The notes below the pieces were generated by a model. That model was not told the DNA's origin, made no database searches, and saw only the letters and a list, made by a program, of their open reading frames with translations. From NCBI GenBank assembly GCA_025351615.1, contig JANXVP010000138.1, positions 1 through 8,675 of the forward strand: 8,675 nt of DNA, written 5' to 3'. Shown one piece after another: positions 1 to 6,551 of the stretch. The translations under genes and the position numbers were made by a program. The stretch is from Ramlibacter sp. GTDB lineage: Bacteria > Pseudomonadota > Gammaproteobacteria > Burkholderiales > Burkholderiaceae_C. How positions within the stretch are numbered: the stretch's first letter is position 1; the number at the start of each line of letters is the position of its first letter.

Positions 1-62
1 GCAGCCTGCGCCGGCAGCGACCTCCCCCACTCCCGGGTTTCGACCCGACCCGCGGCGGGCGC

Positions 63-1553
63 ATGTTGAACATCACCCCGCCGCAGGAAAATGACTTTGC
101 CCCGGCGCGTCAGGCAGCAGTCCAGCCCGGGCCAGTCCCGGTCGCGCAGGCGCAAAGACGCTGGAGTTACAAGGTGCCGACTCCGCTCGGCATCACGCAA
201 TCGGCCTTCGAGGTTGGGGAAGACGGCCTGCACTTCACGTCCGATGACGTGATGAGCGGCAACGCGACGCTGCCGTGGGCGACCATCCACGAGGGCTGCA
301 CGGTGGCGATGGCTGGAATGGGCGGTCGGGGCGCGCCCGATCTGCCGAACTGGGTGCCCTCACAAATCGAATGGCTGGTGCTGTCGCGAACGCCGGGTAG
401 CGGCCCAGCATTTATGCGAGTGTTGCCGCAGGGCAGCGACCGCGACGCGATCGTCGCCGAAGTGCAGGCACGGCTGGCAACAGGATGGATAGGCGACCAC
501 CTGCCGATCACGGACGTGCAGCGGCGGCTCGGCATTACCGAAGGCACGTGGAGCACGCTCAAGGTGATCGGCATCGTCGTCGCGGTGCTGGCCTCGCTCG
601 TCCTGCTTCTGATGCTGCTGATCCTGCTGATGCATCCGGTGATCCTGGTTCCTGCCAGCATCGTTTTAGGCACATGGCTCTGCCGCAAGGGACTTCGTGG
701 CCTGAGCGACGCCCTCGCGGTGGCCAACTCGCCGACCTCCAAGGCGTCGAGTGCGGCACTGGGCCTGGTCGAGCTCGAAGGCCGGGCGCTTTCAAGCGCG
801 GCTTCGCCCGCTGCCGTCACGGGACGCCTGAGTGCCTGGTGGGATGTGACGGTCTGCGTCTGGTCAGAGCAACACAACGGAAAGGGCCACTGGAACCAGG
901 TGGCGGCACGCCACGCTGGCCGCATTGACCTGATCGAGCTGGAAGACGACACCGGACGCCTGCCGGTCTGGCTCCCCGGCGCGACAATGCTACTCGCCGT
1001 TACCAGCTGGGAGAGCGGCAAGGACGTCTTGCCGCCCGATGGGGTCGCGCTCCTGGACGAGCTCGGTTTTCCGTGGAACAGCCAACGTCGGCTGCTCGTG
1101 CGCGAAGAGTGCCTCGAGGTGGGTCACACCTTGTACGTGCTGGGAACGCTTGACGAGCGGTCCAACCTGCGCAACCCGTCCGAGGCCGGTCCGATCGAGC
1201 GAGGCCTGCAGCAGCTGGTGAGCGGCCAATGGCGTCGAACGCTGGTGGCTGCCGCCCCGGCTCCGCTGCGTCTGATCGTTACCGTGCTGATCGGCTTCCT
1301 CGATATCTTCACGCAAGTGGGGCATGACGGCGAGCGCGCGCTGCGCGACGTCGTCGTCGCACCTCCGGCGCTCGCGCCCAGCGCGCTGGTGGTCTGGCGG
1401 GGCCGAAGCGGGCGACCGTTCCTGGTTTCGAATCGCACGGAGAATGCCGCACTGGCGGCGCTGCGGACACGCTCGCTGTGGACGTTCGGTGCAGGTGCGG
1501 CGCTGCTCTGCTATACGCTTTATCAGATTGTCGAATTTTTTGTCCGGAGATGA
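63..1553 (+). CDS. GIDE-like domain membrane protein, no RING finger
   Basis: This predicted 496-residue membrane protein is probably anchored in the inner membrane. Residues about 34-142 form a soluble domain of unclear family. A long hydrophobic stretch at about 166-206, probably two helices, follows. Residues about 233-365 resemble the GIDE domain: LGLVELEGRA, then a WWDV segment, then DDTGRLPVW, then GHTLYVLGTLDE. A short PFLVSNRTE motif (452-460) and a C-terminal helix (about 471-490) end the protein. In eukaryotic MUL1/GIDE this domain precedes a RING finger. Here there is no cysteine/histidine cluster, so ubiquitin-ligase activity should not be assumed. The LemA gene follows directly, a pairing I know from other bacteria. 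The ATG has no strong Shine-Dalgarno sequence and the frame stays open to the left window edge, so the true start could lie upstream. The family call is by motif resemblance only, and the molecular role is unknown. Confidence 0.72.
   Translation: MLNITPPQENDFAPARQAAVQPGPVPVAQAQRRWSYKVPTPLGITQSAFEVGEDGLHFTSDDVMSGNATLPWATIHEGCTVAMAGMGGRGAPDLPNWVPSQIEWLVLSRTPGSGPAFMRVLPQGSDRDAIVAEVQARLATGWIGDHLPITDVQRRLGITEGTWSTLKVIGIVVAVLASLVLLLMLLILLMHPVILVPASIVLGTWLCRKGLRGLSDALAVANSPTSKASSAALGLVELEGRALSSAASPAAVTGRLSAWWDVTVCVWSEQHNGKGHWNQVAARHAGRIDLIELEDDTGRLPVWLPGATMLLAVTSWESGKDVLPPDGVALLDELGFPWNSQRRLLVREECLEVGHTLYVLGTLDERSNLRNPSEAGPIERGLQQLVSGQWRRTLVAAAPAPLRLIVTVLIGFLDIFTQVGHDGERALRDVVVAPPALAPSALVVWRGRSGRPFLVSNRTENAALAALRTRSLWTFGAGAALLCYTLYQIVEFFVRR
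1546..1549 (+). promoter_or_regulatory. Shine-Dalgarno site deciding the LemA start
   Basis: GGAG lies inside the last codons of the upstream gene. Its spacing is 6 nt to the ATG at 1556 but zero to the ATG at 1550, so the later start is favoured. Confidence 0.6.
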
Positions 1554-1555
1554 AC

Positions 1556-2131
1556 ATGGCATGGATCGCGGTTGTGCTGCTGGTGCTTGCCCTTGTCGCG
1601 ATTGCCATCGCGGTTCAGGGCGTCGCGCTCTACAACGGACTGGTGCAGGTCAAGCACCAGGTGGACCAGGCGTGGGCCAACATCGACGTGCTGCTCAAGC
1701 AGCGGCACGACGAGTTGCCCAAGCTTGTCGATGCTGTCAAAGCTTACGCGACGCATGAGCGCGGATTGCTCGAGGACGTCACCGCCATGCGGGTGCGGGC
1801 GCAGGCGAGCGACTCTGCCCAGGCTCGCGTCGCTGCCGAAGAAGCACTGTCGCAAGGCGTGTCGAAGCTGCTCGCAGTCGCCGAAAACTATCCGGCCTTG
1901 CGTGCCAGCGAACTCTTCATCGATCTACAGCGGCGGATTTCTGCGCTTGAAGAGCAGATTGCGCATCGGCGCGAGTTCTACAACGCGGCGGTCAACATCA
2001 ACAACGTGCGCCTGGAGGAATTCCCGGAGCTGCTGCTCACCGGCTTGGCGGGACTGACGCACAAGCCGCTGTTCGAAGCGCAAGGCGCCGAGCGCACGGA
2101 CGTGGACATCGGCGCAGCGTTTCGCGGATAG
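1556..2131 (+). CDS. lemA: LemA family protein
   Basis: LemA proteins are small, membrane-anchored, alpha-helical proteins of poorly defined function. This one is 191 residues, a normal size. It has one N-terminal membrane helix (about 3-21), then the LemA signature: a YNGLV segment, QAWANIDVLLKQR (38-50), the LPKLV core (54-58) and VKAYATHE (61-68). The conserved NYPALRASELF (111-121) and RREFYNAAVNINN (138-150) follow, and a VDIGAAF tail is typical. I chose the ATG at 1556 because GGAG at 1546-1549 lies 6 nt before it. The in-frame ATG at 1550 overlaps the upstream stop (ATGA) but is too close to that site, and it would add only two residues. Either way the gene is essentially fused to the end of the GIDE-like gene, which suggests translational coupling and joint function in the membrane. 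The name follows the family; no pathway is implied. Confidence 0.93.
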   Translation: MAWIAVVLLVLALVAIAIAVQGVALYNGLVQVKHQVDQAWANIDVLLKQRHDELPKLVDAVKAYATHERGLLEDVTAMRVRAQASDSAQARVAAEEALSQGVSKLLAVAENYPALRASELFIDLQRRISALEEQIAHRREFYNAAVNINNVRLEEFPELLLTGLAGLTHKPLFEAQGAERTDVDIGAAFRG

Positions 2132-2180
2132 GCGCCCTGGCATCTCGGCGCCGCAACAACTGTCACTCAGGAGAACTTCA

Positions 2181-2657
2181 ATGCATGCCCGATCACTTGA
2201 ACAACGACAACAACTGCGCCGGCTCGGAAATTGCCTGGCGCTCGCGCTCGGTACGTTTCACTCCAGCTTCGGCTTGGCCCAGGCGCCTGCCCCGGTCGGC
2301 CCCCAGGAACCGCCGTTGTGCACCGACGCGCGGGAGCTCAAGGGCCTGAAAAAAGGTTACGATTTTGTCGAGTCGCTACGTGACGGCCTCAAGCTGAAAG
2401 AGATCACCTTGATCAAGGAGCTCTATCTTCGCCCCCCTTCCCGGTCAGTGAACCAGTACGCCAACAGCAATCACTACGCAGTCAAATCGCGCTATTGCGA
2501 AGGGGTAGCCCAGCTGAGCAACGGAAAGAGCGATCCGATGTATTGGCGCATGGACTATGTGGTGGACGGTGCGGGTCACTCCATCAACTACAACTCGTGT
2601 TCCCTGCGGCACGCCCTGGTCGACCCGGAGTGCCGGAGTATTCGCGAAGGCAAGTAG
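2181..2657 (+). CDS. Hypothetical secreted protein with four cysteines
   Basis: I do not recognise this 158-residue protein. The N-terminus looks like a Sec signal peptide: basic residues to about 15, a hydrophobic core at about 17-32, and a likely cleavage near FGLAQA (30-35). There is no lipobox. The mature part would be about 120 residues, rich in Tyr, Ser and Asn. Its cysteines are C47 (PPLCTDA), C106 (SRYCEG), C140 (YNSCSL) and C151 (DPECRS), an even number that fits two disulfides in the periplasm. The start is well supported by AGGAGAA (2169-2175) 5 nt before the ATG. It lies 49 bp after the LemA stop on the same strand, so it may belong to the same transcript. The kinase gene is downstream. 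A sensing or envelope-stress role beside the membrane proteins is only a guess from context. Confidence 0.72.
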   Translation: MHARSLEQRQQLRRLGNCLALALGTFHSSFGLAQAPAPVGPQEPPLCTDARELKGLKKGYDFVESLRDGLKLKEITLIKELYLRPPSRSVNQYANSNHYAVKSRYCEGVAQLSNGKSDPMYWRMDYVVDGAGHSINYNSCSLRHALVDPECRSIREGK

Positions 2658-2698
2658 TTGGCCGGCAACGCGTCAGGCGGCTGGCTGCTTGTCCCATG

Positions 2699-2723
2699 CG
2701 CTTGCGTCGTTGATGTGCAAGCG
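2699..2723 (+). other. Intergenic hairpin before the kinase gene
   Basis: CGCTTGC (2699-2705) and GCAAGCG (2717-2723) form a perfect 7-bp stem with an 11-nt loop, extendable by G-U pairs on both sides. No T-run follows, so it is not a standard intrinsic terminator. It could attenuate read-through from the secreted-protein gene or mark the end of that transcript. Confidence 0.35.
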
Positions 2724-2787
2724 TGACCGTGGTGCGATTCATGGCCATGGCGTGGGAGAATGCGTATGGTTCTGATCAACCGAGAGT

Positions 2788-2792
2788 GAGGA
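2788..2792 (+). promoter_or_regulatory. Shine-Dalgarno site deciding the kinase start
   Basis: GAGGA ends 5 nt before the GTG at 2798. The earlier in-frame candidates (GTG 2723, ATG 2741, ATG 2747) have no comparable site. Confidence 0.65.
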
Positions 2793-2797
2793 ATCTC

Positions 2798-5482
2798 GTG
2801 GATGCTTCCCGTTGGCAAATGCTGGAACGGCTTTTTGCCGAAGCGCTCGAATTGGCGCCGGATCGGCGCGACGCTTTCTGCCGCCGCGCGTGCGGCGCCG
2901 ATGCTGAATTGCTCGAAGAGCTGCGCTCGCTACTTGCCGCGCATGACGCCGGTGCCGGCCTGCTGGACAGCCCACCCGGATGGGGTCCGACGGGCCGCGC
3001 AGCACCAGCGTCGCAGCTCCTGCCTGGTACCCGGATCGGCGTCTGGTTGATCGGCCCGCTGATCCGGCGAGGCGGTGCTGGAGAAGTCTATTCGGCGACG
3101 CGTGCCGATGGCGTGTTCGACCTGGCGGTCGCCTTGAAGCTGCTGTACCGCGACGCGGCGCCGGACGTTGCGCGCTTTCATGCCGAGCGGCAAGTTCTCG
3201 CCACTTTGAACCATCCCGGCATCGCTCGCCTGCTAGACGGCGGCACGGCTCCCGATGGCCGGTTGTGGGCCGTTGTCGAATATGTGCTGGGCGAAACCAT
3301 CATCGAGCACTGCCAGAGCCGGCATGCCGGCCTGGACTATCGGCTCTCGCTCTTTCTGCAGGTTTGCGAGGTGCTCGACTACGCCCACCGCAACCTGATC
3401 GTCCACCGCGACGTGAAACCGGGGAACATCCTGGTCACGCCCGAAGGGCGCGTGAAGTTGCTCGACTTCGGCGTCGCAAAACGGCTCGATCCAGGCGGAC
3501 AGGGAACTGTCGACGCAACGATGGCCCCGTTTACACCCGACTATGCCGCCCCCGAACAGCTGACCGGAAAGGCAATCACGGTTGCCACCGACGTGTATGC
3601 GCTCGGAGTTCTGCTGTTCGAGCTGCTGAGCGGACACCGTCCATGGCGCGGCGCGGGCCTTCCGATTGGCCGCATCGTGCAGCAGATCGTGCATGACGAA
3701 CCGCCGTCGATGAGCGCGGCCGCCGCAGCCGCTGATTCACCAATTCCCCCACGGCGGCTCGCCGGCGATCTTGACGCCATTGTCGCGACCTGCCTGCGCA
3801 AGGATGCCGTCGATCGTTACCCGAGTGTCAACGCACTGATTGAAGACATCCAGCATCACAAGCGGGATGAACCGGTGATCGCGCGCGGTCGTGCGCGGCA
3901 CTACCTGCTCGGACGTGCGCTCGCGCGCTACCGGTGGGGTGTCGCCGCTGTCGCAGTGGTGTTTGCTACCCTGGCCGCTGGACTCGCAACGACTGCGTGG
4001 CAGGCACATCGCGCCGAAATCGAGCGCGATATCGCGCGCCGTGCCGCCACGCGCGAGGAGGCCATCCGCTATCACCTCGTGAACCTGTTTCGCAGCTCGT
4101 TGGGGCAAAAAACCGGCGCACCCCTCACGGCCAAGACGATGCTGGACGTCAGCGCGCAGCGCGTGCTGGGGGAGTACCGCGACGACCCCCTGCTCGCCGG
4201 AAAGGTCGTCATCACCCTCGCGGAACTGTATGGCGCGCTGGAAGACGTCGAGGGGCAGGTACCGCTACTGGAGGGATTTCTCGCGGCGGCTGGCCCGGAG
4301 GCCGATCCCGAGTCGGTGGCCCTTGCGCAGCAGAAGCTTGCGTATGTCGAGCTACTGCGTGGCCACATTCCTCGCGCTGCCCAATTGCTGCCGATCGCTG
4401 AGGCTCGCTGGAAGATCGCGCCCGAAAAATACCAGGAACAACATCTCGAAGCGCTGTTCACCCGAGGCCTGCTGCTGCGCAGCCAAGGGGACCTCGATGG
4501 GTCCATCCGCACATACCAGGACGCCATCGTGCAGCGGACGGCATTCTCGGGCGCGGTGCATCGCGAGACCGCCAATCTCTACAACTCGTTGGCGATTTCG
4601 CTGGCCGGCGCGAATCGTTTTCAAGAGGCACTCGATGCGTACCGGGCCAACCTCGCCATCCACGAGAAAATGGGACAGAGCGACGAGCCCGACGCGTTGG
4701 TGGTGCTGGGAAACACGGGGACGCTCGCCTATCGCCTTGGCCGTCTGCGCGAAGCCGATAAGCTCCTCAAAGCGGCATACACGAAACAGCGCGAACATGG
4801 TGGCGACTCGGCGGCGGTGGCCGCGTCGATGGGCCTGTACGGCGCCACCTTGACGGCCGAGGGCCAGCTCGCCGGCGCGCTGGACATCGCACGGACGGCT
4901 GCGGACATGGGAATGAAATACGCGGGCAAGGCGAGCCCGTTGGCGATTCAGAATCGTATTTTTCTGACTGACGCTTTAAGGGCAGCCGGCGATTTCGACA
5001 AGGCTCGGCAGCTTGCCAGCGAGAACCTGGCGCTCGCAAGCCAGGGCTTCGGTGCGGGCGCAGTGCTGACGCTGCGCGTGCGTCTCAGCCTGGCCCGAAT
5101 CGATTTGGCTGCTGGAGACGCCGACGCTGCCCAGGCGGAATTCGCCGCGCTGGTCGAGCTGCTGCGCAAGGCCGGCCCGACCGGCGCGCCCGTGGTGGCG
5201 AGTGCCCTGTTCGGTAGCGGAGAAGCCCTGTTGGCGCAACACCATCCGGCTGCCGCAGTCGCTCCCCTGCAAGAGGCCGTGATGCTGCGCGAGCGGCTGC
5301 AGTGGCCGCAGAGCTGGGAGCTGGCGCTGGCACGCGCGCGGTTGGCCGAAGCCCTAGCGGGCAGCGGCGGCCCAGGCGCGAAGGAGCTGCTTGGGCGTAG
5401 TGCGGCGGATCTCGTCATGCAGCTCGGTCCCGACCACCCTGAGGTGCAGCGCGTGCGTCATTTGATCGCCAGCATCCGCTGA
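2798..5482 (+). CDS. Transmembrane Ser/Thr protein kinase with TPR-type sensor half
   Basis: This Hanks-type kinase should phosphorylate Ser/Thr on partner proteins. From the GTG at 2798 it has 894 residues. The N-terminal segment RWQMLERLFAEALEL (5-19) is typical of this kinase group and supports that start, as does the GAGGA site. The kinase domain runs about 80-350: loop RRGGAGEVY (90-98), VALK lysine K114, alpha-C glutamate E130, HRDVKPGN (203-210; catalytic D205, K207, N210), DFG (223-225), APE (251-253) and D265. All key catalytic residues are present; the first glycine of the ATP loop is Arg90. A membrane helix at about 379-400 follows, then a short charged linker and a helical, Ala/Leu-rich half (about 420-894) with TPR-like units, for example ALDAYRANLAIHEK. 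The topology suggests a cytoplasmic kinase and a periplasmic TPR sensor. It converges on an ECF sigma gene, its most likely substrate. Confidence 0.93.
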   Translation: MDASRWQMLERLFAEALELAPDRRDAFCRRACGADAELLEELRSLLAAHDAGAGLLDSPPGWGPTGRAAPASQLLPGTRIGVWLIGPLIRRGGAGEVYSATRADGVFDLAVALKLLYRDAAPDVARFHAERQVLATLNHPGIARLLDGGTAPDGRLWAVVEYVLGETIIEHCQSRHAGLDYRLSLFLQVCEVLDYAHRNLIVHRDVKPGNILVTPEGRVKLLDFGVAKRLDPGGQGTVDATMAPFTPDYAAPEQLTGKAITVATDVYALGVLLFELLSGHRPWRGAGLPIGRIVQQIVHDEPPSMSAAAAAADSPIPPRRLAGDLDAIVATCLRKDAVDRYPSVNALIEDIQHHKRDEPVIARGRARHYLLGRALARYRWGVAAVAVVFATLAAGLATTAWQAHRAEIERDIARRAATREEAIRYHLVNLFRSSLGQKTGAPLTAKTMLDVSAQRVLGEYRDDPLLAGKVVITLAELYGALEDVEGQVPLLEGFLAAAGPEADPESVALAQQKLAYVELLRGHIPRAAQLLPIAEARWKIAPEKYQEQHLEALFTRGLLLRSQGDLDGSIRTYQDAIVQRTAFSGAVHRETANLYNSLAISLAGANRFQEALDAYRANLAIHEKMGQSDEPDALVVLGNTGTLAYRLGRLREADKLLKAAYTKQREHGGDSAAVAASMGLYGATLTAEGQLAGALDIARTAADMGMKYAGKASPLAIQNRIFLTDALRAAGDFDKARQLASENLALASQGFGAGAVLTLRVRLSLARIDLAAGDADAAQAEFAALVELLRKAGPTGAPVVASALFGSGEALLAQHHPAAAVAPLQEAVMLRERLQWPQSWELALARARLAEALAGSGGPGAKELLGRSAADLVMQLGPDHPEVQRVRHLIASIR

Positions 5483-5505
5483 GGAGCTTGACGCCAGGCG
5501 CGGCA

Positions 5506-6075
5506 TCAACCCGCGCGCAGCTCGCGGACCAGCCATGCGCGCGCGAGCGTCCAGTCGCGGCGTACCGTGCGTTCCGAGATGCCGAGCGCCTTGGCGGTGG
5601 CTACTTCGTCGTAGCCGGCGAAATAGCGGCACTCGACGACCTGCGCGAGCCGCAGCGACTGCGTCGCCAGCAGGGCGAGCGCATCGTTCAGCGCCACCAG
5701 CATTTCGTCGCTGGCCTCAGCCAGGCCTAGCGATTCGGTCAAAGGCAGGTGCTCGGCGCCTTCGCCCCGTTTGGCGGTGAGCTTTTCTCTCGCGTGGTCG
5801 ACCAGCGCATGGCGCATTGCAACCGCAGCCGCGCGGATGAAATGCGCATCGTCATTCCAGCCATTGGTGCCGCGCAGCTTCAAGTACGCCTCGTGCACCA
5901 ACGCCGTCGTCTGGAGGGTCATGCCGGCTCCGACACGGGCACGTTCGTGGTGCGCCACCCGCTTGAGATCGGCATAGAACATCGGCAGCAGGCGATCGGC
6001 GAGGCTGCGCACGTCGGCCTCCAGGGTGGGGTCCCACCCCGGCGGTGGGAGCGCGTCAGGCAGGACAAGGGCCAT
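5506..6075 (-). CDS. ECF-type RNA polymerase sigma factor (TIGR02999/ECF43-like)
   Basis: This 189-residue sigma factor would direct RNA polymerase to a dedicated regulon. Region 2 spans about 25-95 (LLPMFYADLKRVAHHE, TTALVHEAYLKL, then HFIRAAAVAMRHALVDHARE). Region 4 spans about 128-185, with a helix-turn-helix in YDEVATAKALGISERTVRRD (155-174). The run GMTLQTTALVHEAYLKL (51-67) is the hallmark of the group often found beside Ser/Thr kinases. It replaces the acidic D-A-E-D type patch of ordinary ECF factors by neutral residues with Thr53, Thr56 and Thr57. From memory, an ECF43 member in Vibrio is activated by kinase phosphorylation of a Thr in this region; applying that here is inference. 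No anti-sigma gene is adjacent, which fits kinase control. The gene converges on the kinase gene, with 23 bp between stops. The ATG at 6075 has a poor Shine-Dalgarno sequence but is the only good start before region 2. Confidence 0.92.
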   Translation of the reverse strand: MALVLPDALPPPGWDPTLEADVRSLADRLLPMFYADLKRVAHHERARVGAGMTLQTTALVHEAYLKLRGTNGWNDDAHFIRAAAVAMRHALVDHAREKLTAKRGEGAEHLPLTESLGLAEASDEMLVALNDALALLATQSLRLAQVVECRYFAGYDEVATAKALGISERTVRRDWTLARAWLVRELRAG

Positions 6076-6106
6076 GCAGCGATCTTACTATCCGTCGCAT
6101 GAGGCA

Positions 6107-6125
6107 GAACACCCCTCGGCTGTTC
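6107..6125. promoter_or_regulatory. Inverted repeat upstream of the sigma gene
   Basis: GAACA-N9-TGTTC is a perfect 5-bp inverted repeat centred about 41 bp before the sigma start codon. On the - strand the first arm, CCGAACA, also resembles the GAAC-type -35 element of ECF promoters, so the site could be an operator or part of an autoregulated promoter. Further down the - strand TAAGAT is a weak -10-like match. This is sequence resemblance only. Confidence 0.3.
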
Positions 6126-6415
6126 GGAAAGTGTCTGACCGCTTCTCCAGTTTCTCCGTATCGAATGCGGCCGCCGCCCTGGTGCAGATCGCCTTGTCCG
6201 TCACCAGCCGGACTTGGGACGGAGTCAGGGCCTCGGGTTCAAGGCGCTGGCGACCACCAGCTTGGGCGCGGCGTCATGCGCGCGGCGCAGATGATCGCCA
6301 GCGAGGGCAGGTTCGACCGCTTTGCCGGCGCGGCGGCCGTCGGCTTCCGGTTTCATAGCCGGGGAACACGCAACGGCTTGCGCCATGTCAAAACCGGGCC
6401 TCCGGAACAGCACGA
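6126..6415. other. Gene-free stretch between sigma and transporter genes
   Basis: This forms the core of the roughly 370-475 bp gap between the sigma start and the transporter. Short open frames cross it on both strands, but none has a recognisable domain or a convincing start. A minor 5-bp hairpin (GTCCG/CGGAC, 6196-6213) is present without a T-run. I find no tRNA or clear sigma-70 promoter. It probably holds the promoters of the two flanking genes, and could contain worn remains of an older gene. Confidence 0.4.
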
Positions 6416-6433
6416 TAGTGTGATCGCACAATA
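6416..6433. promoter_or_regulatory. Operator-like palindrome before the transporter
   Basis: TAgTGTGatcgCACAaTA has symmetric TA-N-TGTG and CACA-N-TA arms around a 4-bp centre. It sits immediately upstream of the AGGGAA ribosome-binding-like site of the transporter. The spacing is shorter than the CRP consensus (TGTGA-N6-TCACA), so another dimeric repressor, for example of the GntR type, is as likely. No regulator gene is in the window. Confidence 0.35.
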
Positions 6434-6438
6434 GGGAA
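6433..6438 (+). promoter_or_regulatory. Possible ribosome-binding site for a CTG start of the transporter
   Basis: AGGGAA lies 5 nt before an in-frame CTG at 6444. GTG 6552 has no Shine-Dalgarno sequence at all, so this upstream site better explains translation of the full N-terminus. It overlaps the end of the palindrome, so a bound repressor could also hide it at the DNA level. Confidence 0.35.
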
Positions 6439-6551
6439 ATCTCCTGCAGCAAGCCGCTCGCCTTCCCCTCCCGGCATCGACACCGGCCGGACCCGGCGGC
6501 GAGACCGTCAAACGCATCGGCCTCTTCATCGCGCTGCTGGCGCTGCTCGCC

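Noticed and set aside
1..62. End of an upstream gene at the left edge
   Set aside because: All three + frames are open from the edge, one ending at 67-69 and one at 92-94, but 20-30 codons of Pro/Arg-rich sequence do not allow a call.
167..1021. A 284-codon - strand frame inside the GIDE-like gene
   Set aside because: Ser/Arg/Thr-rich antisense shadow with no motif; the + strand frame is coupled to LemA and carries domain motifs.
2131..2152. Two GGCGCC copies after the LemA stop as a terminator
   Set aside because: The stem is 6 bp with a 10-nt loop and no T-run. GGCGCC is a common self-complementary word in GC-rich DNA.
5483..5505. Bidirectional terminator between the convergent kinase and sigma genes
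   Set aside because: No inverted repeat or T-run is visible in the 23 bp.
6225..6386. A 53-codon - strand frame with GGAGG upstream (6399-6403)
   Set aside because: The spacing to the ATG is 12 nt, which is too long, and the product has no recognisable feature.
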